Shown here piece by piece: positions 10,621 through 22,585 of a stretch of DNA of 64,000 nt; positions within the stretch are counted from its first letter, which is position 1, and the number at the start of each line of letters is the position of its first letter. The notes below the pieces were generated by a model. The model was not told the DNA's origin. It saw nothing but the letters and a program-made list of their open reading frames with translations, and made no database searches. The DNA lies in contig OZ024794.1 of the NCBI GenBank assembly GCA_964017045.1, forward strand, positions 56,557,108 to 56,621,107. Direction: 5' to 3'. The translations under genes were made by a program, and so were the position numbers. The stretch is from Omphiscola glabra (lineage: Eukaryota; Mollusca; Gastropoda; Lymnaeidae).

Positions 10621-11638
10621 AAATTTGTGTCCTATATGCTTGTAAGATAAACTTTGTACTTCTAAAAATAAATGGTTGGGCGTACATTGGAAGCATAGGC
10701 TACGGACATGGGCCGCCCCTGTGGTAAAAAGTACGTTGTCTACTATTAGGTCCCGTTAATATGGACGGGTTACAGCTAGTTCTCTTATAATCCTGCACAC
10801 GTGAAACAATAATTGTTTCATCCTGGAGCTTGAACGATAGGAAAAAAAGAACCCTATACCTTGCCATTTGCCAAAAAAACATATTTTAAACTACGTTTTG
10901 ACTGTCCATGAAACTACGCTACACGCTTGGTTTACATTCTGACAGACCAAGGTTCTTCAGAAAGTTTCTGATGTCATCACTGCACAGTACTAAGTCATTG
11001 TCTCCGGTACAACAAAATCATTCGATCGTCTTTGATGACATGTGATGTTTGTCTCAGGCTGAAGTGCATTCTTTTCCCCCAAGTCTGGAGGAAAGCATTC
11101 GTCACTGGAGTAATTACTCCGTACAAGTTTTGTACACAATATGAGGAGTCCATGGCTTATCTTGATCTCCAATCTTGGCACCACATAACCCTATACATGT
11201 TCTTATTTTTATTAAGCTCTGTACAGATTCCTACATGTTGAAAATAAAAATCTATTTGCGGCTGTTTTAACAGCTTAGGTTGGGAAGCTTTAGAAAACCA
11301 AATGTATATATTCTAATACGATGATGATTTGACATAACATGCAGAACAAAGTCAATTTTGCACCTTAAACTTATCAATTTCATGGCAATGCATATTATAA
11401 AAAGAAAGTAGACAAGTGTCTTTATTCACACAAAATGTTTGTAATATAAATACATATATTTTCCATTGAGATAGTATTACTTTTATGATAAACCGATTCA
11501 GCAAAAATGCTCTTATAAGGCTAAAATAGAGGAAAACTAAATTGTTATTAACTCAACAATATCTTAAATAATAGCCAATAACAAACCCTTGCAAAGTACA
11601 CTTCACATATCTCGACTTGCATTTGCCGCGAACAAACC
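10621..11638. other. Unique AT-rich DNA
   Basis: No repeats seen. Both strands carry a 64-69 codon open frame near 11000-11240, overlapping and without recognisable domains. Confidence 0.5.
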
Positions 11639-11828
11639 CATGTAGCTAACAAACCCATGTAGCTAACAAACTCATGTAGCTAACAAACTCATGTAGCTAA
11701 CAAACCCATGTAGCTAACAAACCCATGTAGCTAACAAACCCATGTAGCTAACAAACCCATGTAGCTAACAAACCCATGTAGCTAACAAACCCATGTAGCT
11801 AACAAACCATGTAGCTAACAAACCATGT
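11639..11828 (+). repeat. 17-bp minisatellite, about 11 copies
   Basis: Unit GTAGCTAACAAACCCAT, with CTCAT or CCAT variants. First of three unrelated arrays packed between 11.6 and 12.5 kb. Confidence 0.95.
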
Positions 11829-11904
11829 ACAGGCTGGCAGCGGGCTACATTAAACAAGAAGATCATGGTGCAAACAATTTTGTAGTCTAGATCTTTTTAA
11901 CAGA

Positions 11905-12172
11905 GCTTTTTCTCTATATGAGCAGAATCTAGCCTCTGAAAGGACGCTCTTTTCTCTGTATGAGCAGAATCTAGCCTCTGAAAGGACGCTCTTTTCTCTA
12001 TATGAGCAGAATCTAGCCTCTGAAAGGACGCTCTTTTCTCTATATGAGTAGAATCTAGCCTCTGAAAGGACGCTCTTTTCTCTATATGAGCAGAATCTAG
12101 CCTCTGAAAGGACGCTCTTTTCTCTATATGAGCAGAATCTAGCCTCTGAAAGGACGCTCTTTTCTCTGTATG
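11905..12172 (+). repeat. 43-bp minisatellite, about six copies
   Basis: Unit TCTCTATATGAGCAGAATCT then AGCCTCTGAAAGGACGCTCT and TTT. After 12165 the phrase TTTTCTCTNTATGGAC recurs irregularly to about 12235, as if the array decays into shorter units. The unit length equals that of the array at 2660 but the sequences are unrelated. Confidence 0.95.
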
Positions 12173-12295
12173 GACATATTATAATATTATTTTCTCTTTA
12201 TGGACGGGCATATGCTTTTCTCTGTATGGACAATTTGTCTCCTCAGTAGTGACATATGACCTCCTCTATAAGGACATTTGATATTAAATAAATTT

Positions 12296-12482
12296 ACAGG
12301 AACATTTGCTCTCACTTGAACAAATGCTCTTACGTGAACAAATAATCTCACTTTAACAAATGCTCTCACGTGAACAAATGCTCTCACGTGAATAAATGCT
12401 CTCATGTGAACAAATGCTCTCACGTGAAAAAATGCTCTCACGTGAACAAATGATCTCACGTGGACAAATGCTCTCGCTCGTT
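12296..12482 (+). repeat. 18-bp minisatellite carrying an E-box in most units
   Basis: Unit GCTCTCACGTGAACAAAT, about ten copies. Most contain the palindrome CACGTG. On the minus strand the array is open and would encode a repeated HVRAFV pattern; not considered a gene. Confidence 0.94.
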
Positions 12483-13775
12483 TTGCAACGCCTAAAAAAT
12501 ATGCCACAGAGACCTTCCAATTGACCGAGACTGGCAACATTCAGAATTCTCCGATAAAGATCCTACCAGATCATGCAGATTACATGCACGTATGTTCCAT
12601 CTACACCACTCACCACTTTAATTTTTTTGTACAGCCTTACGGTAAGAGAGAAATCAAACAGCCACCAGAGACTTCTCGATTCAGCGCTTGCTGCTCTTTC
12701 AATTTTAATGAGCTGCAGCGGTGTTCAATCTGTAGAGTATTTACTGTTTAGAAAACATGCGCCATGTTTGCCTTGTTTGCTTCCACATATTTGAACACGA
12801 CTCGACAAAACATTTCACGCTCCTTTTACATAATACCGCGTGCACGCGCCTGGTGTGACCGGGGGGGGGGGGAGCAGACACATAATATTAAGGATTTTAA
12901 CGGTTTCCCGGCTCGCTCATCCAGCGGACGGACAAACACACACACAAGCGCGAACCGTTCATATGCAATTGTACGTCCCCAGATCAATCTGTCCTTCCCA
13001 ATCAGCCCCTGATATGCGTCGTCCGACCACAAACCATTGGCGACATGTCAAGCGCTCATTTGGAATGTAGACACGTAGGCGTGGACAATGGCTTACATTT
13101 CAGGCGTAAGGTCAATCAAGATGGTGCCAGAAGTTGACCAAATGAAAGACTTTGATTTACAAATGCCACCGAACGTCTACCACGATTGGAAGTAATTTTT
13201 ATAGAAATTAAAAAAATTAATAACATATTTTGTAGTTGTTGTTATGGTGTTGTTGGTTTTTTTTTGGTGTGGGGGGTGGAAAAATGATATCTAAATTACA
13301 AGCATTTTAAAGAGATTTTCTACAAGCCTCCTCATACAATCATACATATATTTTTTTCAGCGTTTCGGGTGATTGATGTTTTTGTGTCGCTACCAATTTC
13401 TTTCTACTTGACAGTAGACAGTTGCAATCTATACTTAACCAGTCTTGTTAAAAAACAACTCTTATCATGATGAGTGTTTTCAATATCCTGTTTATTCTCA
13501 TTTCATTCCCCTGCAATCAATAACTGCCAAAATGCGGGCCATGACCTATTAACAACTGTAGTTCCTCCAATTCCCCATATTGGATGAATGGAACCAACCG
13601 TTCATTAAGTGGCACCGACTTTTCATGATATGCCAAACACGCTCAGTACTGTATTACCACCCCCCACCCCCAGCGTTTACTAGCAGTGAGATAACACAAC
13701 ATCAAACGCCTCAATCTCAATCACATTAACCGCCACCACGGGGGCGAGTTGATTGGCATATGAATACTGCACAGT
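12483..13775. other. Unique DNA with a GC-richer island near 12.83-13.08 kb
   Basis: A G-run of 12 lies near 12859. The segment 12830-13080 is richer in CpG than its surroundings and several short frames overlap there, but none shows a domain. No gene seen. Confidence 0.5.
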
Positions 13776-14448
13776 GAATGGAGCTGACCCAGACAACAGC
13801 TTACTGGTATATACACCAAAGGGTTCTCAAACAGGGCTGACCCAGACAGCAGCTTACTCGTATATAGACCAGAGGTTCTCAAACAGGGCTGACCCAGACA
13901 ACAGCTTACTCGTATATAGACCAGAGGTTCTCAAACAGGGCTGACCCAAACAACAGCTTACTCGTATATAGACCAGAGGTTCTCAAACAGGGCTGACCCA
14001 AACAACAGCTAACTCGTATATAGACCAGAGGTTCTCAAACAGGGCTGACCCAGACAACAGCTTACTCGTATATAGACCAGAGGTTCTCAAACAGGGCTGA
14101 CCCAGACAACAGCTTACTCGTATATAGACCAGAGGTTCTCAAACAGAGCTGACCCAGACAACAGCTTACTCGTATATAGACCAGAGGTTCTCAAACAGGG
14201 CTGACCCAGACAACAGCTAACTCGTATATAGACCAGAAGTTCTCAAACAGGGCTGACCCAGACAACAGCTTACTCGTATAGGGACCAGAGGTTCGCAAAC
14301 AGGGCTGACCCAGACAACAGCTTACTCGTATATGGACCAGAGGTTCTCAAACAGGGCTGACCCAGACAACAGCTTACTCGTATATAGACCAGAGGTTCTC
14401 AAACAGGGCTGACCCAGACAACAGCTTACTCGTATATAGACCAGAGCT
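13776..14448 (+). repeat. 52-bp minisatellite containing a hAT-like terminus, about 13 copies
   Basis: Unit begins CTGACCCAGACAACAGCTTA and continues CTCGTATATAGACCAGAGGT then TCTCAAACAGGG. The phrase CCAGAGGTTCTCAAAC resembles the outer end of hAT transposons (compare CAGTGGTTCTCAACC at 7864). A likely origin is tandem amplification across the end of an inserted element. Confidence 0.93.
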
Positions 14449-14760
14449 AACCGTAACAGCGCCATCCTCATTATGAGAACATTTGCTGGAAACATTTGAA
14501 AGCGTCTGTTCCAAGTCATATTACATTACATAATCTTTTTGGTCATAAGTGCTTCCCGATGCTCAAAACAATAGATCCTTCCCTATCTGTCGACTCTAGC
14601 CACCCCCTGGGGAAATATACCCAACAATACATTCTTATTGTACACAGATGTCAGTAAGAGTGTATAAAACCATATTAAAAACACTTCGCATCATTGGAAA
14701 TATCAGACTTTGATGGCTTCAATTGAGATTTTCTTAGATTTCTTATACCCTAATATATGT
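14449..14760. other. Unique sequence, no gene seen
   Basis: No repeat or recognisable coding stretch. Confidence 0.5.
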
Positions 14761-14824
14761 TTATGAGAACTATATTTGGGAGAACTATATTTGGGAGAAC
14801 TATATTTGTGAGAACTATATTTGT
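14761..14824 (+). repeat. Short 15-16-bp tandem repeat, four copies
   Basis: GAGAACTATATTTG recurs four times, spaced by one to three bases. Confidence 0.88.
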
Positions 14825-15019
14825 TTAAAAACATAAAAAATACTAGCATACACGTGATCTATTGTTTATGCATATTTTTTTAAGGCCGCGTTTAACTGAT
14901 TTTTTTTTAAAATGCCGACACAAGCTAAAGACGACGGAGGTGTAAAAATATTTTTCTCAACCGGTACCCACCAACTCCTAAACATGCCACCGAGAGGGTG
15001 CTAAGGAACAAGAAAATTT

Positions 15020-15346
15020 GTTGTCTAAGTTTCCAAGATTCCCCAAAGCTAAGTTCCCAAGATTCTCCAAAGTTTAGTTTCCAAGCTTCCCCAAAGCTAA
15101 TTTTCCAAGCTTCCCCAAAGCTAATTTTCCAAGCTTCCCCAAAGCTAATTTTCCAAGCTTCCCCAAAGCTAATTTTCCAAGCTTCCCCAAAGCTAAGTTT
15201 CCAAGCTTCAACACAGTTAAGTTTTCAAGATTTCCCACAGCTAAGTTTCCAAGATTTCCCACAGCTAAGTTTCCAAGATTTCCCACAGCTAAGTTTCCAA
15301 GATTTCCCACAGCTATGTTTCCAAGATTACCCAGAGCTTAGTGCGA
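15020..15346 (+). repeat. 24-bp minisatellite, about 13 copies in two subtypes
   Basis: The left half uses AAGCTAATTTTCCAAGCTTC and the right half AGCTAAGTTTCCAAGATTTC; both have a 24-bp period. The plus frame is open over 14998-15501 with an eight-residue repeat (SFQDFPQL). The non-repeat tail of that frame is about 50 codons. I consider it fortuitous. Confidence 0.94.
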
Positions 15347-16852
15347 CAGTCTTAAATTTGTCAAATTATTTTCTTGGCTGTGTTTTTCTATTTCAACGGA
15401 AGGGCAGAAAAGTGCTACAAATAATTATTGTTAGGATATCGCCACGAACTAATTGGGAATCACTGGTAGCACTTAAGCAACGTGCACATCAATGTTGGTA
15501 ATCGAATAGGCATTAAGCTGTCAGGTACACAGCGTGTATATGCACAGGCGACTATTCGTCTTAGGACTTGGCTGTTAAAAGACATAGCACACTGTTCATG
15601 TTATTCAAACTTTCATACAAAGTATAACATTGAGATGACCCTATCTACCTGGACTGACCAGACCCAATGTATCAACCGTAACGCATTTGGATATCTTTAA
15701 CAACTTCTCTCATCCTCCCAGCTCCATTCATCCTCCTAGCCCCCCCTAGACCCCCCTCATCCTTCCACCCCCCAACTCCTCTCCTCACATCCCCCAAGTT
15801 TGGATTAGTAACGACAGGTCACCGCTAAATCAGATAAACAAGTGGGCGATCATTTTCGAAAGTCATGAATATGTCTGATCTCACTGCAACTGTCAAGTTA
15901 GGAACTTTCAAACGGTCATGTAAAACCCTACTTCCTGAAAGCAAATTAAAACAAATTAGTAATCCCTTCTGGAGATAGTTTGATTGACAGAACAGTCGCG
16001 AGGTGGTCAATATTTTTCTACAATTATGAGTTGGAATCGTTTTTGTGAATTTGATTTCTGGACGGAAGTTGTCTTTTTTTAGCAGTAAAACAAACGAGAA
16101 ACTAGCGCATGCGTGAGTGACTTCATTTGTTGTGGTCGGGATTCATAGAAATGATATCTACGCACTTAGGCACGTGATTGTGAGCCCTGGACGAGGACTA
16201 CCCTTAATTAAGATCTACTCCCATACAGCAGGCACCTTTTCAATAATTGATTAGTATAAAGGTTTAATGTGAGGAATCCGTCTGGTCGAGGTAGTCAGTG
16301 CTGGGATGAAAGAATGATTGACCTTTGAGACAACCACAAAATCTGCATTTTTTTTAAAAATGCACTTTACTGATAGTATACCAGAGTTTATAATCAAAAT
16401 TTGCATTAGTGAAAGAGATTGACCACTGCTAATCGTGTTGACCTATGGGCTCCAAAGTCAGAAATAATTGACTACTTTAATCCTTACTATTGATCTGCAC
16501 CTCTGTTAGTTCATTGTCAACTTTTTCATTTAAATCTTATTATTGTCAAGTAAGAAAAAATTCAGTTACTCAAGCTACGCCCGTTGATTTCTACAGAAAC
16601 TGTTTTCAACTTCTCAATGAATACATTTCAATGGGCATTATTTACACTTATGCTTCAATATATTCCTTCAGTTTCATCTGCACGTAGTTTAAAAAATTAC
16701 TTGACTAAGGCAACCACATTAAATAGGGTAAATATAAACTGATTATTAAAAATATTTTTGTTCGGAACAATTACTGAGCTAAAATTACATTGTGAGTTTC
16801 CTTATAATTGGTTAAAATAAAAATCCGCACATAAACTCCGAAGCTTGAGCCA
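15347..16852. other. Unique DNA, no gene seen
   Basis: A C-rich stretch with CCTCCCAGC and CCCCCCTAGACC lies at about 15713-15795. The remainder is non-repetitive AT-rich sequence. Confidence 0.5.
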
Positions 16853-16952
16853 GTGTTGTATCCACAGCCGTTGTATCCACAGCCGTTGTATCCACAGCCG
16901 TTGTATCCACAGCCGTTGTATCCACCGCCGTTGTATCCACCGCCGTTTCAGT
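16853..16952 (+). repeat. 15-bp minisatellite, about six copies
   Basis: Unit CCACAGCCGTTGTAT, changing to CCACCGCCGTTGTAT in the last copies. Encodes a five-residue YPQPL pattern in one frame. Confidence 0.94.
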
Positions 16953-17335
16953 TTATAGGGTACGTCCAAATTTTTGTAAAACAGAGTAGCTTGCCCGTGG
17001 TTGCCGCCTACTTTTTCCGATTTGTGTTGGTTCCAAAATCATGTTCGCTGTTTCTTAACTCGATTCCGGAAAGTTAAGTAGGGTTAATTAAAACAGACCC
17101 CAATAATATAGTTTTAAAAATAATATTTATACTTTTACTCTGAATAATTTATTTCCTCTCAATTCACGGTGACGTCATCAGATCCATGTTTACTTAGCGA
17201 AACCATGGCAACCACAAATGCTATGTAAGCGGAAATGATATGTACCAACCCATTAAGCTATTTTCTCTGCGAAAATATTTTTTTATTTTCCTTCATGATA
17301 ATACCCCATAACATTAAAGCAAATATTTTAAACTA

Positions 17336-17724
17336 GATATAGCCGGCCAAACATTGGCGGCAGCAGTGCGTGAACTCCCGCACATTTAAGAATCCCAATT
17401 TTTGCTACACCCCTTCCCCTATGATACGTCACTGCACACTTTTTATTTCACGCCCATGAACTATATGAAATAGTCTGATGTCCCAGCCACTTTTAAAACG
17501 TATATTTTTTACACAATACTTAAATTGAGAAGATTTAATGTTTGAAAAGAAAGTATTACGCGCCATACGCAGTTGCGTTATGTCAATTTTTAAAAATCAT
17601 TTAGCGTAGTTATCGGGAATTATATTTTGCGCGCTACTGAACTTATTATTGAGTCGGAAATGGAAGCAGTAAATTAGGACGCCATCCACGAGTCATACCA
17701 GAAGCGTCATATATATATAAGAGA
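17336..17724 (+). repeat. Dispersed repeat family, copy A (unknown class)
   Basis: Shares long stretches with 27497-28255, including AGCCGGCCAAACATTG, CACTTTTTATTTCACGCCCA, TTTAGCGTAGTTATC and GACGCCATCCACGAGTCATA. It lacks the 298-bp fold-back element found in the other copy, and so shows the unoccupied site as ATATGAAAT at about 17462-17470. No coding capacity seen. Confidence 0.85.
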
Positions 17725-18674
17725 TTGTTAATTTGTATATAATTTCTTTATAAAAGAAATGTAACGTCGTGTATAAAACATGATTAGCAACAAGTTATCC
17801 CCAAAGTTTTGCAATTGACTTCTCTGAATCGGAGACTGTGTTGGACGCAACTTCAGCCTTGGGAGTACGCTTCCCTGAGACCTGGTCGGGATTAAGGACA
17901 CGTAGCATACAAATACATCACAGGGCTGCGGTATCAAAGGGTTCAGAGATGGATGGTGTGCACCTTCCGCATAATGACAGCTCTGGGCTCTCTGGAGCCC
18001 TGCTGCCCACCGATGAGGTGCCACCGGTTCAGTGCCTGGTAGGCGGCTGAGATTTCATGGCTGTGGAGATTCGGCGAGTTCGGTGTAAGCGACAGGGGGG
18101 ACGGAATATATTGTTAGTGCCATTCTGTGGAGCACCGGTACTTATTTCTGGCTAACGACCGATCGCTTGGCTGATCCCAGGCTATTGATTATCGGCCTCC
18201 TAGACGGTATTTTTTGACTGTGTTTATTGTTCGACTCTATGTTATTAAGGTAAGAATTTTCATTAGCTAAATGATTTTTTTTTCAATGTCTTTGATTTGT
18301 TTTTAACATCTCGCAAAAATAATTATGATAATCCATAGGTAGAACAAGTAAACGGAACTTAAATCTGAATTATTTATTGATTGAAATCTAAATTCTAAGT
18401 TGAACATTTCTTTCCTAACGTATTTTAGGGTCGATGATAACCACGATCTTAAACGTTTAATATAAACTAAGCAGAATTTGCAAGGCACGAACAAGCATAA
18501 GTATTAATTATATTTAATTCACTTTTGGGTGACGTTAGATGCCATAGATTTATAGATAGATTTTCGGGGTAATTGATACTCAAACAATTTTAATCGTACG
18601 ATGGATGCCCCACTGTTGTCATGTTTAAGTATTTATTTTTAAAATTAAGACACGGTTTTCAATATTGTCCTACT
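17725..18674. other. Unique DNA, no gene assigned
   Basis: The part at 17830-18140 is more GC-rich and has opposing open frames of 70 and 98 codons, but neither has features I can name. The rest is AT-rich. Confidence 0.45.
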
Positions 18675-18682
18675 GTTTAGAG

Positions 18683-18870
18683 TAGGGGCTCTCAACCTTA
18701 TTAATGCCGCAACCCTTTAATACAGTTCCTCATGTTGTGGTGACCCCCAACTATAGAATTATTTTCGTTGCTACTTCATAAATATGTGTTTTCTGATGGT
18801 TTTATGCGACCCCTTTGTAAGGGTCGTTCGACCCTCAAAGGGATCGCGACTCACAGGTTGAGAACAGCTG
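18683..18870 (+). mobile_element. SPIN-like hAT MITE, 188 bp, with 8-bp target duplication
   Basis: Left end TAGGGGCTCTCAACCTTATT, right end AGGTTGAGAACAGCTG. Flanked by perfect GTTTAGAG at 18675-18682 and 18871-18878. The interior phrases ATACAGTTCCTCATGTTGTG and ATTATTTTCGTTGCTACTTC match, from memory, SPIN elements known from mammals, reptiles, frogs and a pond snail. SPINs are hAT transposons noted for horizontal transfer. No transposase is present, so this is a non-autonomous copy. Confidence 0.9.
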
Positions 18871-18878
18871 GTTTAGAG

Positions 18879-19199
18879 CGTCTGTTTTCACGTATGAGTA
18901 AACATGTGTTCAAGTTTCCAGCCAAAATACTGGCGTAACGGTTTGTTCCGAGCATCCATGTTGCACATTTATGATCTGCAGTAATGTTAACGATGAATTC
19001 ATGTACTTGAAACATTATGTCTCTAACGATGTCCTAATGAACACATCAATGTATGGGGACAACTGTCAAGATTGCCTTTGATAATAGAGAAATAATTTAA
19101 ATATCTGTAACAGCTCGCTTGAATAGTCCCACCGTGTGAGGATCACTGCAAAAAGGCGTTACCTTGCTGAGTGAGTTCTTTTTTATGACCTTTTCTTTA
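18879..19199. other. Unique AT-rich DNA
   Basis: No gene or repeat seen. Confidence 0.5.
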
Positions 19200-19312
19200 G
19201 TGACATAGGACAAACAACCATAGGACAAATAACCATAGGACAAATAACCATAGGACAAATAATCATAGGACAAATAACCATAGGACAAATAAACATAGGA
19301 CAAATAACCATG
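19200..19312 (+). repeat. 15-bp minisatellite, about seven copies
   Basis: Unit AACCATAGGACAAAT, followed at 19317 by a short (TA)n tract. Confidence 0.94.
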
Positions 19313-19734
19313 ATATATTATATATATATATATGTATATGTCAGATTATTTTTTGTGTGCACTTTATAGGTTAACGTTCACGAATAAGCTAAAAATAAAC
19401 ATCTCTTCAATTAGCACGAGAGGTGAATGTGTGAGCGGCCAGAAGTTTCCCGTCTGATTGTGTTCCCTTCTTTACCTTGCCCGTAACATTGTTGGATCAT
19501 TTACATAGACCAATAAAACAGCTGGCCTCACTGTAGCTCATTGAGCACATGTGTGAGAGGGGGCGGGGAGGGGGGAGGGAATAAGCTCGCCTTAGCCGAA
19601 ACTCATTGCCTCTTACTTGACGGATCATTTTAATTGATAGAATAAGGATAGTTTGTATGCATTGCTAACTTCCGTGACAATAACAAACAAAGGTGTTAAA
19701 AACGTAAAACTAAAATAATATTTTGAAACAAACA

Positions 19735-19790
19735 TGACATGACATATTGACACATGACATATTGACACATGACATATTGACACATGACAG
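19735..19790 (+). repeat. 15-bp tandem repeat, about four copies
   Basis: Unit GACACATGACATATT. Unrelated in sequence to the 15-bp arrays at 16853 and 19200. Confidence 0.9.
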
Positions 19791-19894
19791 TTACGTACAT
19801 GATGATCACATGATACTCTCATGCTGCGAATATTGCGCCATTTCCAATTCTCTTTTCCTAATGAAGCTCAACGCCTTGACTTTTCACAGAAATG

Positions 19895-20722
19895 TACCAC
19901 AGCTTTATGACTTACAGAACACATACTAATAGCAGCTTTATGACTTACAGAACACATACTAATAGCAGCTTTATGACTTACAGAACACATACTAATGACA
20001 GCTTTATGACTTACAGAACACATACTAATAGCAGCTTTATGACTTACAGAACACATACTAATGACAGCTTTATGACTTACAAAACACATACTAATGACAG
20101 CTTTATGACTTACAGAACTAACACTAATGACAGCTTTATGACTTACAGAACTAACACTAATGACAGCTTTATGACTTACAGAACTAACACTAATGGCAGC
20201 TTTATGACTTACAGAACTAACACTAATGACAGCTTTATGACTTTCAGAACACACTAATGACAGCTTTATGACTTGAAGAACACACACTAATGACGGCTCT
20301 ATGACTTACAGAACTAACACTAATGACGGCTCTATGACTTTCAGAACACACTAATGACAGCTTTATGACTTTCAGAACATACACTAATGACGGCTCTATG
20401 ACTTACAGAACATACACTAATGACGGCTCTATGACTTACAGAACATACACTAATGACGGCTCTATGACTTACAGAACATACACTAATGACGGCTCTATGA
20501 CTTACAGAACACACTCTAATGACAGCTTTATGACTTTCAGAACACACTAATGACAGCTTTATGACTTACAGAACATACACTAATGACGGCTCTATGACTT
20601 ACAGAACACACACTAATGACGGCTCTATGACTTACAGAACATACTCTAATGACGGCTCTATGACTTACAGAACACACTCTAATGACAGCTTTATGACTTG
20701 AAGAACACACACTAATGACTGC
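19895..20722 (+). repeat. 30-33-bp minisatellite, about 26 copies, mosaic of variants
   Basis: Unit CAGCTTTATGACTTACAGAA followed by CACATACTAATGA. Three variant classes appear in blocks: ACACATACTAAT to the left, ACTAACACTAAT in the middle, and GACGGCTCTATGACTTACAG to the right. Length changes by three bases between classes. Block structure indicates several rounds of local duplication. Confidence 0.95.
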
Positions 20723-20727
20723 CTGCT

Positions 20728-21160
20728 ACAGATCCTTTACCATTACAGCGACATATTCTACACCATTACAGCTACAGATCCTATAGCCTTACAGTGACTC
20801 ATAATATACCTTTACAGTGACTTATCCTATACCATTACAGCGACATATACAATACCATTGCATACAGATCCTATATAATTAGAGCTACTGATCATATACC
20901 ATTACAGCTCCAGCTCATATACCATTACAGCTCCAGATCATATACCATTACAGCTCCAGATCATATACCATTACAGCTCCAGATCATATAACATTACAGC
21001 TACAGATCATATACCAATAAAGCGACAGATCATGCACCATTACAGCTACAGATCCTATACCATTACAGCGACAGATCCTATACCATTACAGCGACAGATC
21101 CTATACCATTACAGCGACAGATCATTTATCATTACAGCTACAGATCCTATATCAGTAGAG
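20728..21160 (+). repeat. About 23-bp minisatellite, degenerate, about 18 copies
   Basis: Unit close to CATTACAGCTACAGATCCTATAC with frequent substitutions, best preserved at 20895-21150. It starts within a few bases of the end of the previous array. The two share TACAGA but are otherwise different. Confidence 0.9.
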
Positions 21161-22314
21161 CAACGACACCCACAGTTTCATAAGTGCCATCATAACAAGG
21201 AAATGTATTTTATAAACCTAACATTAACAAATGTGGCTTGGTCACATAACCTTACATAACAGAGACAGGTCAAAGACCGTTTATACCTAAAATTATATTC
21301 TTAACCCTTTTGTTAAAAAAACAATAAGCAAGGGCATTAAGCAAATGGCGCTGACCTCAATTAGACCTGCTCCCAAACAAGTGGCTTTTCGTGGTCGCTT
21401 TGATGAAATTATCCGACAGGTCGACCATTGACAGACCCTGTAAGCCTTTGATTCTGCTTTTACGTCCTCATTTAGCTTTAGAGAGCGCGTTTAGTCAGCA
21501 GTGTTTACTTAGCTGCCAGTGGCGTAACGAGGGTTAGTGATGCCCGGGGCGGGCTAAGATTTTTGCATCCCCATCCACGAAAAAAACAGCGAAGCTGGCC
21601 GTACACGCCACCTTTCCATATAAATTAATACAACGCCGCCCAGGGCTGACCGCCCCTCCACACCATCCTCCCTATGCTCTGGTTTGGCTCTCAGTCAAAA
21701 TAGTTTGCAACCCAACCCACACAAAATATATATGTACTGTTAAAGTTATGAATGAAAAATTCAAGTAGCATAATTGAAAATTAAGATCTTCCTGTACACG
21801 TAATTTAATTGCTCTTAATTACAAACATCACATTTATCTCAATAGATTCGCCCCCCCCCCCCCAGCTTTTTCATGGCATGATTGCATAAAACTTCTGAAT
21901 ACATATTAGAAGTGTACAGTTTTAGTGGTCTCCTTTTGTAAGTCATCGCATCTACAAGACATCCACAAGGCATCCACAAGGTTGAGATAATTTATTGCAC
22001 TATCCACATAAACTGGAGAACAGGTTGACAAATTTTAAAAAAAGACCATAATTTCGTTTCAGAAAGAGTTTACCCAACTTTTTAAATCAGTCCGCCCTTA
22101 TTAGGCAAAGGTGGGGGCGGGTTGGAGGAGGAGATACAAATTTTCCCCTGAACAATATTTTTTGGCGCGTCATGACGACATGAATATAACAACGAGTTTC
22201 TAATGAGGTTCGAATGTGCCATAATTAGCCAAGTGCCCTTCCATGTCATTGTATTTCAATGCGCCACTGACGGTGTGTGAGCAAACATCTACGGAAAGTT
22301 CGGTATGTGTCCAA
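21161..22314. other. Mostly unique DNA with a mobile-element-like end near 21518
   Basis: CCAGTGGCGTAACGAGGG then TGATGCCCGGGGC at 21518-21550 resembles the left end of the MITE at 48301. No matching right end or flanking duplication was found, so only a fragment is claimed. A C-run lies near 21850. Confidence 0.5.
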
Positions 22315-22395
22315 CGAATCGGTGAAGTGCTTAGTCTAGCCGTTGTACACACTGCAGTCATTCATGTGTTCGAATCGTGTGGCGACGTGGAAGAA
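22315..22395 (+). mobile_element. Possible tRNA-derived SINE head
   Basis: GTGTTCGAATCGTG at about 22366-22380 resembles an RNA polymerase III B box (GGTTCGANTCC). About 45 bases upstream is CGGTGAAGTGCTTAGTC, loosely like the A-box region of snail tRNA-derived SINEs. The matches are imperfect and no tail or duplication was delimited. Confidence 0.3.
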
Positions 22396-22585
22396 ACAGT
22401 GTCGCATGCCACCATGTACTCATGTACGGATGAATTCTATATTCTACAGCTGCCTGTGCCATGAGGTAGGATGAAATAGATTTATTTTAATGAATTGTGT
22501 TTAAAAATAAAAATATCAAATCAAGAAAAAGCCGGAGGAGAATGGCTAAAACGTGGCGACCAAAAACAACTCCTAAACAATCTCA

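Noticed and set aside
11906..12165. Relation between the two 43-bp arrays (2660 and 11905)
   Set aside because: Only the unit length is shared; the sequences do not align.
14998..15501. 167-codon frame with SFQDFPQL repeats as a structural protein
   Set aside because: It is a 24-bp minisatellite; the frame starts at an unconvincing codon and the tail is short.
21518..21610. Complete MITE starting CAGTGGCGTAACGAGG
   Set aside because: No matching right end or 8-bp flanking duplication could be located, so it is described only as a fragment.
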